Assembly (NCBI GenBank): GCA_910587905.1
Contig: CAJUOF010000137.1
Coordinates: 1-7,541, forward strand
From: an uncultured Lachnospiraceae bacterium
GTDB lineage: Bacteria; Bacillota_A; Clostridia; Lachnospirales; Lachnospiraceae
Direction: 5' to 3'
DNA: 7,541 nt
Shown: in pieces, positions 1-5,659 of the stretch
Layout of the letters: the number at the start of each line of letters is the position of its first letter
How positions within the stretch are numbered: position 1 is the first letter of the stretch
Program-made: the position numbers and the translations under genes
The notes under the pieces: generated by a model
What the model saw: only the letters and a program-made list of their open reading frames with translations
Database searches by the model: none
What the model was told of the DNA's origin: nothing

Positions 1-2
1 AG

Positions 3-722
3 GAGAGCTTTGATTTTTCTCATTTACAGGAATGGACGTTGGAGGCGGGGCGGCCCGACAGCGTGACGGAGGAGAAGCTGAGGGTTTTGAAGGCGCATCC
101 GGTTTCCCGGATCTCCATCAATCCTCAGACCATGAAGGCGGAGACCCTGAGGCTCATCGGCAGGAAGCACTCGCCGGAGCAGATCGAGGAGGCCTATGGG
201 ATGGCGAGGGCGGCAGGGCTTGACAACATCAACATGGACCTGATCCTGGGGCTTCCGGAGGAGACCATCAAGGACGTCCGCTTTACCATGGAAAAGCTCT
301 ACGCCATGGCGCCGGACAGCATCACGGTCCACTCCTTGGCGGTGAAGCGGGCCTCCAGGCTCAATACCATGAAGGAACTTTACGCCCATCTGAAATTTGA
401 GAACACCGGGGAGATGATGGGGCTGACGGCGGACTACTGCCGCAGGCTGGGGCTTGATCCCTATTATCTCTACCGGCAGAAAAACATGGCGGGGAATTTT
501 GAGAACGTGGGCTACGCAAAGCCGGGCAAGGAAGGGATCTACAATATCCTGATTATGGAGGAGAAACAGACCATAGTCGCCTGCGGAGCAGGCAGCATCA
601 GTAAAAGGGTGTACCCGGACGGGCGGATCGAGCGAAGCGAGAATGTGAAGGATGTGGCACTCTATATACAAAAAATAGACGAAATGCTTGAGAGAAAACG
701 GAAGCTGCTCACGGATTTTTAA
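3..722 (+). CDS. hemZ: Oxygen-independent coproporphyrinogen III dehydrogenase HemZ, C-terminal half (5' end outside window)
   Basis: The frame is open from the left edge, and 239 residues are visible. HemZ is a radical SAM enzyme of the HemN family, linked to anaerobic decarboxylation of coproporphyrinogen III in haem synthesis; it acts in the cytoplasm. Visible family landmarks are an EAGRPDS motif (about residues 14-20), GLDNINMDLILGLPEE (72-87), and the HemN-type stretch PYYLYRQKNMAGNFENVGYA (about 153-172). HemZ proteins are usually near 490 residues, so roughly the C-terminal half is here. The CxxxCxxC cluster motif lies upstream of the window and cannot be checked. The TTG at 39 is not a start: it is the leucine just before EAGRPDS, and the conserved sequence continues upstream of it. 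The stop codon sits in the loop of an inverted repeat. The local base composition is GC-rich, unlike the genes that follow. Family assignment is firm; choosing HemZ over another HemN-like protein rests on remembered motifs. Confidence 0.87.
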   Translation, partial: ESFDFSHLQEWTLEAGRPDSVTEEKLRVLKAHPVSRISINPQTMKAETLRLIGRKHSPEQIEEAYGMARAAGLDNINMDLILGLPEETIKDVRFTMEKLYAMAPDSITVHSLAVKRASRLNTMKELYAHLKFENTGEMMGLTADYCRRLGLDPYYLYRQKNMAGNFENVGYAKPGKEGIYNILIMEEKQTIVACGAGSISKRVYPDGRIERSENVKDVALYIQKIDEMLERKRKLLTDF

Positions 723-732
723 GAGCTGCTTC
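701..732 (+). repeat. Imperfect inverted repeat over the hemZ stop codon
   Basis: GAAGCTGCTC (701-710) pairs with GAGCTGCTTC (723-732) at nine of ten positions, with one T-T mismatch. The 12-base loop contains a run of five T and the TAA stop. It could end transcription of hemZ, but no T-run follows the second arm (the next bases are ATTCCCTC), so it is not a standard intrinsic terminator. A stabilising 3' hairpin is an alternative. Confidence 0.5.
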
Positions 733-758
733 ATTCCCTCATAGTATAGGAAATGGTG

Positions 759-780
759 AAAAGTACATCAAAAGTACATT
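759..780 (+). repeat. 11-bp tandem direct repeat upstream of the tetR promoter
   Basis: AAAAGTACATC (759-769) is followed directly by AAAAGTACATT (770-780). The two copies differ only at the last base. The 11-bp period is about one helical turn, so both copies face the same side of the DNA. They end 16 bases before the -35 box at 797, where an activator or UP-type element could act. Each copy contains the palindrome GTAC. Which protein binds here, if any, cannot be told from the sequence. Confidence 0.6.
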
Positions 781-796
781 GATTTTTTATTTGATC

Positions 797-825
797 TTGA
801 CAAAAGAATTTATCATGGCTATACT
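797..825 (+). promoter_or_regulatory. Promoter of the tetR gene
   Basis: A perfect -35 box TTGACA (797-802), a 17-base spacer and a -10 box TATACT (820-825), one base from consensus, form a strong sigma-A-type promoter. Transcription should start near 832, inside the operator-like repeat that follows. Such an arrangement is typical of TetR self-repression. Confidence 0.82.
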
Positions 826-848
826 TATACATACCGGATAAATGTATG
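826..848 (+). promoter_or_regulatory. Probable TetR operator O1: TATACATAC-N9-GTATG
   Basis: The dyad CATAC (830-834), nine bases, GTATG (844-848) begins just after the -10 box and ends at the ribosome binding site of tetR. The same 9+5 fixed bases with the same spacing recur upstream of the ATPase gene (1553-1575). Two matching dyads before the two units controlled by a local TetR regulator are best read as its operators. That the local TetR binds them is inferred. Confidence 0.62.
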
Positions 849-862
849 GAGGCGATTTGTAT

Positions 863-1504
863 ATGGCTCGCAACAAATATCCCGAAATAACAGTAGAAAA
901 GATATTAGAGGTATCGCAGCGGCTTTTTCTTACAAAGGGATATGACAACACTACCATTCAGGATATTGTAGATGAACTGGGTGGACTTACAAGGGGGGCG
1001 ATCTATCATCATTTTAAGTCAAAAGAAGACATTATGGACGCTTTAACGGATAAAATGTTCCGTGAAAACAATCCATTTGATACAGTGAAAAACCAAAAGG
1101 ATTTGAACGGGCTACAGAAAATGAAAATGGCAATGGCATTAAACCGGTCAGACAAGGAAAGGGTGAATCTTTCATTACAGGCAATGCCTATTCTGAAAAA
1201 TCCACGTATATTAGCCGGAATAATTGAATCTAACAGACAGGTACTTAGTCCGTTTTGGCTGGAACTTCTCACCGAGGGCAACAAGGACGGTTCTATCCAT
1301 ACAGGTTATGCCAAGGAACTATCTGAATTGATACCTTTGCTTGATTTATGGCTGACACCATCCATTTACCCGGCAAGCCCGGAAGAAATATATCATAAAT
1401 TTATATTTATCAAAGAACTATTTGATAAAATGGGGCTTCCGCTGATTGATGATGAAATCATGGAAGATGTAAAGAAAACACTGGTAAGTATGGGCGAAAG
1501 CTAA
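863..1504 (+). CDS. TetR/AcrR-family transcriptional regulator
   Basis: This 213-residue protein has the usual length and shape of a TetR repressor. The N-terminal DNA-binding domain (about residues 8-55) contains VEKILEVSQRLFLTKGYDNTTIQDIV and the recognition-helix stretch LTRGAIYHHFKSKEDI (42-57), a hallmark of the family. The C-terminal two thirds is a variable, probably all-helical ligand-binding and dimerisation domain with no recognisable ligand. I chose ATG 863 rather than the in-frame ATG 842, because a GGAGG (848-852) lies ten bases before 863 and inside the longer version. It is followed by a terminator and then by an ABC transporter unit with a matching operator-like dyad. It most likely represses itself and the transporter until an inducing compound is present; the inducer is unknown. 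The gene is AT-rich compared with hemZ and bioB. Confidence 0.9.
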   Translation: MARNKYPEITVEKILEVSQRLFLTKGYDNTTIQDIVDELGGLTRGAIYHHFKSKEDIMDALTDKMFRENNPFDTVKNQKDLNGLQKMKMAMALNRSDKERVNLSLQAMPILKNPRILAGIIESNRQVLSPFWLELLTEGNKDGSIHTGYAKELSELIPLLDLWLTPSIYPASPEEIYHKFIFIKELFDKMGLPLIDDEIMEDVKKTLVSMGES

Positions 1505-1509
1505 TCAGA

Positions 1510-1547
1510 AAAAATAAAACCGCCTTTTTACGGGCAGTTTTATTTTT
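1510..1547 (+). terminator. Intrinsic terminator after tetR
   Basis: AAAAATAAAACCGCC (1510-1524) pairs with GGCAGTTTTATTTTT (1533-1547) at 14 of 15 positions, with one C-A mismatch and an eight-base loop. The A-rich and T-rich ends let it work on both strands. It begins a few bases after the tetR stop and separates tetR from the transporter genes. Confidence 0.82.
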
Positions 1548-1552
1548 CGCCA

Positions 1553-1575
1553 TATACATACAATTGGTCGGTATG
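1553..1575 (+). promoter_or_regulatory. Probable TetR operator O2: TATACATAC-N9-GTATG
   Basis: CATAC (1557-1561), nine bases, GTATG (1571-1575), preceded by TATA, repeats the fixed bases of the dyad at 826-848 exactly, while its nine-base spacer has a different sequence. It ends immediately before the AAAGGAGG ribosome binding site of the ATPase gene. No good -35/-10 pair is visible for this unit. A promoter may overlap the terminator, or the genes may be reached by read-through from tetR. Confidence 0.6.
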
Positions 1576-1589
1576 AAAGGAGGGCAATT

Positions 1590-2035
1590 ATGAGCAATGA
1601 TTTAGCTGTATCAACAAGGCAGCTCACAAAAGCGTTTAACGGAACGGAGGTCATACGAGGGTGCAATATATCTGTTGAGAAAGGCACTATATACGGCTTT
1701 GTAGGGAAAAACGGCGCAGGGAAAACAACGATTATAAAAATTCTGCTGGGTTTATTGAAGCATTGATTTTAGACGAACCAATAAATGGTCTTGACCCTGT
1801 TGGCATCAAGGAAATGAGAGAGCTTTTTTTGTGTCTTGCAAAACAGAAAGGCATTACCGTTTTATTGTCAAGCCACATACTATCAGAAGTAGAACAAATT
1901 GCGGACCGAATAGGCTTTATTGTTGACGGAGTCGTGGTGCAGGAAATAAGTCCTTTGGAAATTAGGGAGAATTATCCGGCAGGACTTGAAGATTATTTTA
2001 TCCGGATCGTAAATGGAGGAACCGTAAATGAATAA
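1590..2035 (+). pseudogene. BcrA-like ABC transporter ATP-binding protein, broken by two internal deletions
   Basis: AAAGGAGG (1576-1583) precedes ATG 1590. The first 58 codons encode a normal ABC ATPase start with Walker A GKNGAGKTT and IIKILLGLLK, then hit TGA at 1764-1766. The remainder continues in another frame, entering directly at EALILDEPINGLDP (Walker B and D-loop), then an LLSSHILSEVEQ H-loop, and ends LEDYFIRIVNGGTVNE as in BcrA-type bacitracin/lantibiotic exporters. Compared with remembered family members, about 80-100 residues between Walker A and Walker B are missing, including the Q-loop and the LSGGQ-like signature. About 60 more are missing in frame between SPLEIRENYP and AGLEDYF. 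GAAG at the first junction can be read on either side, suggesting microhomology. As written it cannot give an active ATPase; a fragment from 1763 would lack Walker A. Real gene decay and mis-assembly are both possible. Confidence 0.85.
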
Positions 2036-2735
2036 ATTAACCTGGTTAGAATTAAAAAGAAACAGCTTGAAACCATACCATACAGCCGTTGGTATCATCA
2101 GCGTTGTCATATTAAGTTTTTTATATCTGCTGGCGGCAATACCTCGAATGGACGCAGCCGATGCGGACTCAGATATGTTTAGGTCATATGATTTTATCGC
2201 AGGGCTGGATAACATTGTCAGTATGGCAATCTTTTCAATTATGTCTGCCGCTATGGCTTCAAAATTTATCGTTGATGAATACACAGGAAAAAGGGTAATC
2301 CTGTTGTTTTCCTACCCTATTGACAGAAAAAAGATATTAGACGCAAAGATAATCACCGTATTTTCCTATACGGTTATTTCCATGCTGCTATGCAACGGCA
2401 TATCATTAACTATTTTTTTTGTTACTGAGAGTTTATTTCCGCTATGCCTGGATACGATAGATATAGGTCTGATATTGAATTGCGTATGGTCTGTGCTCTG
2501 CTATTCGGTATCAGCCGGGCTGTTGGGGATTATTTCCCTCTGGTTTGGATTTAGGAAAAAATCTACGATTGTTACCATTGTTTCAGCGTGTATTGTTGTG
2601 TCAGCTTTATGTCAGGTTATCGCTATGACGCTTTTTACTCGTTTTGTCCTTATAATCATTCTTGCAGTGCTTTTCTTGACTGCAATGCTGGCATGGACAG
2701 GTTTACGCTATCAAGTAAAAAACATGGAGGTATAA
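2028..2735 (+). CDS. ABC-2 family transporter permease, bacitracin/lantibiotic-exporter type
   Basis: This 235-residue membrane protein has about six hydrophobic segments (near residues 20-38, 60-78, 108-134, 148-174, 180-200 and 205-224). Between the second and third is DEYTGKRVILLFSYPIDRKKILDAK (83-107), a cytoplasmic loop typical of ABC-2 permeases that pair with BcrA-like ATPases. A GGAGG (2015-2019) lies eight bases before ATG 2028, and the gene overlaps the last eight bases of the ATPase frame, so the two were translationally coupled. It would form the membrane channel for export of, or self-protection against, a peptide or lipid-active compound. The frame is intact although its ATPase partner is broken, so decay must be recent, or a partner is supplied elsewhere, or the ATPase break is an assembly error. 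The substrate cannot be inferred. The gene is AT-rich like tetR. Confidence 0.87.
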   Translation: MNKLTWLELKRNSLKPYHTAVGIISVVILSFLYLLAAIPRMDAADADSDMFRSYDFIAGLDNIVSMAIFSIMSAAMASKFIVDEYTGKRVILLFSYPIDRKKILDAKIITVFSYTVISMLLCNGISLTIFFVTESLFPLCLDTIDIGLILNCVWSVLCYSVSAGLLGIISLWFGFRKKSTIVTIVSACIVVSALCQVIAMTLFTRFVLIIILAVLFLTAMLAWTGLRYQVKNMEV

Positions 2736-2816
2736 AACTGGAAATGAATGTGGTTTTTTAAAAACAATAACAACAGAATAACCGCCGCAAAGCTGGCGCA
2801 ATCCACACCACGCAAG

Positions 2817-4226
2817 CTAGATGATAAATTCTTCCCGCCGGATCACAGGCTGGTTTTCCTCTAAAAGTTCCCGGACGATCTGCAGGCCATTTTCTAATTC
2901 TTCTGTTGTGTTCGGGGAACAGGTGGCTATGCGGACTGCGGAAAAGCGGGAGGTATCCCCCACGGCAAAACGGTCGGAACAAAGTACGGTTACTCCACGT
3001 TTTCCGGCTTGTACTTCAAAATGGTAGCCGTCTGTTTTTTCCGGCAGAGGAAGCCATTGAAAAAATCCATATGGATTCGCAGATACAGAATCCGGGAAAA
3101 ATCTTGCGTATAGCCGGTTCCGTTCTTTTGACAGTTTCCGTTTCTTTTTTATGATATCCCTGGCCGCTCCGCTTTGGATCAGTTCACTTGCGATTTCGGC
3201 ATTCAGCATGGGGATCTTTAAGGTAATATTGTTGGCTGTCCGATGGAAAAGCTTTTGGTATTGATGCGGAATTACCAGATAGGCGATCCGAAGCCCCGCA
3301 GAGAGAGATTTGGACAGGCCATGCGCATAGACGGTGTTTTCCGGGATCAGCGCTGCCAGCGGGGGAAGTGTACTTTCTGCCATAAACCCGTAGGTGTCGT
3401 CTTCGATCAGCAGGATATCCTGCTTTTTAATGACAAGGCTGATTTCTTTTCTGCGTTCGGCGGACATGGTGATACTTGTAGGGTTATGATAGGACGGCAT
3501 CAGGTAAACGCCCTTGATATCCATCAGGTTGCATTGTTTTTCCAGCGAATCCGGCCTCATGCCTTCCCTGTCGGCTGCGGCAGGAATGAGCTGGATGCCA
3601 AGCTGTTTGGCCAGACTGATGAAGTTTGAGTAAGTATAGACGTCGGAAACGATCTTGTCACCGGCCTTAAAAAGAGACAGCAGGGTTATGGCAAGGGCGT
3701 TTTGAGTACCCGAGGTCAGGATGATTTGATCGGCAGAAGTGTTTAGCCGAAACTCTGAGAGCCATTTTGCGGCTGTTTTCCGGTGGCGGTCGTTTCCGGA
3801 TGTAAATTCAAATTCAAAAAGTTTATCCGCATGTGTTCCCTGTAAAATCCTGCGTGCTGCGTCTGCCACATCCGTATTAAACTGATAATAAGGCCGTATC
3901 GGGCCGAGTTCAATGGAGGATCTCCCGTCTGAAACATCCGGACCAGGCAGGGCGGCGTTTGGAGAAACAAAAGTTCCCCTGCCGATCATGGCATAGATCA
4001 GACCTTTTGTCTCACAGCATTTGAAGGCTCGGGTGATGGTGCTCAAGTTCACATCTAAAAAATCAGCAAGTTCCCGCTGCGGAGGGAGCTGCGTGTTGGC
4101 GGGAAGTCTGCCGTTCACAATATCCTGTTCCAAAAGGCCGGCCAATGAGAGGTACATGGGAAATTTAAGCATTTTCTTGTCAGGCTTCCAGTTCATAGGG
4201 TAGTTATCAAAGGAATTGATGGGCAT
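2817..4226 (-). CDS. MocR/GabR-type regulator: GntR winged helix fused to an aminotransferase-like domain
   Basis: The protein has 469 residues, normal for MocR regulators. An N-terminal winged helix (about 28-88) holds LPPQRELADFLDVNLSTITRAFK. A linker leads to a fold-type I PLP domain (about 115-460). Expected cofactor residues are present: N248 in YHNPTS, D276/D277 in EDDTYG, the Schiff-base lysine K306 in HGLSKSLSAGLR, and R432 in VRIAT. It should therefore bind PLP and act as a cytoplasmic DNA-binding regulator that senses an amine or amino acid. I chose ATG 4226, six bases after GGAGG (4237-4233). The upstream ATG at 4253 has no such site and lies before the predicted transcription start. 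It is transcribed away from an aminotransferase gene, the usual layout for a MocR protein and its target. The end lies 81 bases from the permease gene, tail to tail. A true aminotransferase role is less likely given the winged helix. Confidence 0.9.
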   Translation of the reverse strand: MPINSFDNYPMNWKPDKKMLKFPMYLSLAGLLEQDIVNGRLPANTQLPPQRELADFLDVNLSTITRAFKCCETKGLIYAMIGRGTFVSPNAALPGPDVSDGRSSIELGPIRPYYQFNTDVADAARRILQGTHADKLFEFEFTSGNDRHRKTAAKWLSEFRLNTSADQIILTSGTQNALAITLLSLFKAGDKIVSDVYTYSNFISLAKQLGIQLIPAAADREGMRPDSLEKQCNLMDIKGVYLMPSYHNPTSITMSAERRKEISLVIKKQDILLIEDDTYGFMAESTLPPLAALIPENTVYAHGLSKSLSAGLRIAYLVIPHQYQKLFHRTANNITLKIPMLNAEIASELIQSGAARDIIKKKRKLSKERNRLYARFFPDSVSANPYGFFQWLPLPEKTDGYHFEVQAGKRGVTVLCSDRFAVGDTSRFSAVRIATCSPNTTEELENGLQIVRELLEENQPVIRREEFII

Positions 4227-4256
4227 GTCACACCTCCCAATATTGTCTTGCATACA

Positions 4257-4285
4257 ATTTTATCCTTGAAAACATACAAAGTCAA
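4257..4285 (-). promoter_or_regulatory. Promoter of the mocR-type gene
   Basis: Read on the minus strand, TTGACT (4285-4280), a 17-base spacer and TAAAAT (4262-4257) form a good promoter, with a start near 4250. This leaves a short leader carrying GGGAGGTG before ATG 4226. It overlaps the opposing aminotransferase promoter. Confidence 0.72.
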
Positions 4286-4294
4286 GAGTATTGT
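4266..4294 (+). promoter_or_regulatory. Promoter of the PatA-like aminotransferase gene
   Basis: TTGAAA (4266-4271), a 17-base spacer and TATTGT (4289-4294) give a moderate promoter with a start near 4301. Its -35 box lies inside the spacer of the mocR promoter and the reverse is also true. Two polymerases could not occupy both at once. Confidence 0.6.
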
Positions 4295-4333
4295 TGGGAT
4301 TGAATTGATTGTATGGTTTTTGGAGGAGGACAT

Positions 4334-5527
4334 ATGGAAGACAATTTATCAAAACAGAAAGGGCTGCTGTCGCAGAAAATATTACGGCTGAAACCGTCGG
4401 GGATCCGGAAATTTTTTGACATTGCCAATGAGATTCCGGGCGTGATATCACTCGGCGTGGGAGAGCCGGATTTTGCAACACCGCATCATATCCGTGGGGC
4501 GGGAATCCGGGCTGTGCAGTCAGGCAGGACTTCTTACACGTCCAACAGTGGCTTATACAGCCTGCGGAAAGAAATATGTGATTATACGGAAAGACGGACC
4601 GGGCTGTCTTACCAGCCGGAGAGCGAAGTATTGGTCACAGTCGGCGCAAGTGAGGCGATCGACATTGCCCTGCGGACGATCACCGATCCGGGAGATGAGA
4701 TTTTATATATTGAGCCGAGTTTTGTGTCCTATCTGCCCTGTATCGTCATGGCGGACGGAATCCCCGTGCCTGTCGGGCTGAAAGCGGAAAACCGTTTTCG
4801 TCTGACTGCAGAGCAGCTCGAAAATGCGATCACGCCGCGGAGCAAAGCCCTTATTTTATCCTATCCAAACAATCCGACCGGAGCGGTCATGGAACGGGAT
4901 GACCTGGAAGAATTGGCAGAGGTTCTCAGAAAACATGATATGCTGGTGATTTCTGATGAAATATACAGTGAGCTTACTTATGGAAAGGAGCATGCAAGCA
5001 TTGCCGGCAGTCCGGGAATGAAGGACAGGACCATCCTGATCAATGGATTTTCCAAAAATTTTGCAATGACCGGATGGCGTCTGGGTTATGCGCTTGCCCA
5101 TAAGGAAATCATGGAGCAGATGACAAAGGTACACCAGTATGCGATCATGTGCGCCCCCACGGTCAGCCAGTATGCGGCGCTTGAGGCCATGAAACATGGA
5201 GAGGCAGACGCCGCCCGCATGAGGGAGTCTTATGACCGGCGCCGCCGTTATTTATATCAGGAATTGGAACATTTGGGGTTTCCCTGTTTTGAGCCGGAAG
5301 GGGCTTTCTATCTGTTTCCGGACATACGTGAATTTGGAATGTCCAGTGAAGCCTTCGCCATGGAGCTGCTGGAGGAAGAAAAAGTTGCTGTTGTTCCGGG
5401 AAGTGCGTTCGGCGAGTCGGGCGAAGGATTTGTCCGCATTTCCTATGCTTATTCGATCGATGCATTGAAGGAGGCAGTTGTGAGGATCGAACGTTACCTC
5501 AGGAGAAAACGGGAGGCGTTCAGATGA
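4334..5527 (+). CDS. PLP-dependent class I/II aminotransferase, PatA-like
   Basis: This 397-residue protein is full length for fold-type I aminotransferases. Landmarks in order are SLGVGEPDF (39-47), SYTSNSGLYSLR (67-78), YPNNPTG (177-183, N180), SDEIYSELTYG (207-217, D208 and Y211), the Schiff-base lysine K241 in INGFSKNFAMTGWRLGYA, and R368 in FVRISYA, which should hold the substrate carboxylate. Overall it reads like Bacillus PatA, assigned to N-acetyl-LL-diaminopimelate/aromatic transamination, but specificity cannot be read from these motifs. Related enzymes use aspartate, aromatic amino acids or kynurenine. I chose ATG 4334 rather than ATG 4313, because GGAGGAGGA (4322-4330) sits just before 4334 and inside the longer version. 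Divergence from a MocR regulator suggests inducible expression linked to an amino acid or amine. It is followed by an independent bioB promoter, so it is probably a single-gene unit. Confidence 0.9.
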   Translation: MEDNLSKQKGLLSQKILRLKPSGIRKFFDIANEIPGVISLGVGEPDFATPHHIRGAGIRAVQSGRTSYTSNSGLYSLRKEICDYTERRTGLSYQPESEVLVTVGASEAIDIALRTITDPGDEILYIEPSFVSYLPCIVMADGIPVPVGLKAENRFRLTAEQLENAITPRSKALILSYPNNPTGAVMERDDLEELAEVLRKHDMLVISDEIYSELTYGKEHASIAGSPGMKDRTILINGFSKNFAMTGWRLGYALAHKEIMEQMTKVHQYAIMCAPTVSQYAALEAMKHGEADAARMRESYDRRRRYLYQELEHLGFPCFEPEGAFYLFPDIREFGMSSEAFAMELLEEEKVAVVPGSAFGESGEGFVRISYAYSIDALKEAVVRIERYLRRKREAFR

Positions 5528-5556
5528 AGGGCTTGACACAAGGAAGGATCGTTTCC

Positions 5557-5569
5557 CTCCCGGCGGGAG
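5557..5569 (+). repeat. Short GC-rich hairpin after the aminotransferase gene
   Basis: CTCCC (5557-5561) and GGGAG (5565-5569) can pair around a three-base loop, 29 bases after the aminotransferase stop. No T-run follows, so it is only a weak candidate for the end of that transcript. Confidence 0.3.
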
Positions 5570-5583
5570 AAGCCAAATGCCGC

Positions 5584-5612
5584 TTGACATTTTAGCGTGA
5601 CAAAAATATAAT
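5584..5612 (+). promoter_or_regulatory. Consensus promoter of bioB
   Basis: TTGACA (5584-5589), exactly 17 bases, then TATAAT (5607-5612): both boxes match consensus fully. Transcription should start near 5619, with a leader of about 40 bases. So strong a promoter on a vitamin gene suggests it is normally held down by a repressor, but I see no clear BirA-type palindrome. Only an imperfect dyad lies over the -35 and spacer (TTGACAT 5584-5590 against GTGACAA 5597-5603). Confidence 0.85.
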
Positions 5613-5659
5613 GCTCATAAAAAGAAATGCACAGTGGCGAAAGCGAGGAGTGATCTCAT

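Larger units (their letters stand above)
4251..4315. promoter_or_regulatory. Candidate MocR operator: three CATACAA boxes (two direct, one inverted)
   Basis: CATACAA occurs at 4251-4257 and again at 4273-4279, 22 bases apart (about two helical turns). It occurs a third time inverted, as TTGTATG at 4309-4315. The outer pair extends to a perfect 8-base inverted repeat, CATACAAT (4251-4258) with ATTGTATG (4308-4315). The boxes flank both promoters. Known MocR regulators such as GabR use short direct repeats with an added inverted site, so this fits; binding here is inferred. Confidence 0.55.

Noticed and set aside
24..734. Minus-strand open frame opposite hemZ
   Set aside because: The plus-strand frame carries HemZ/HemN motifs throughout; the opposite frame has none.
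1740..1770. Programmed -1 frameshift joining the two parts of the ATPase
   Set aside because: There is no slippery heptamer before the TGA, and even a perfect shift would leave out the Q-loop and signature motif. Deletion explains both the frame change and the missing residues.
2736..2816. Remnant of a third transporter gene or a terminator between the permease and mocR genes
   Set aside because: The short readable stretches (for example one starting at ATG 2744) stop within a few codons. The small CGCC/GGCG stem has no adjoining T-run in either direction, so nothing can be called with confidence.
5584..5603. BirA operator over the bioB promoter
   Set aside because: The two half-sites pair at only five of seven positions (six with a G-T pair), and the sequence does not match the BirA box as I know it.
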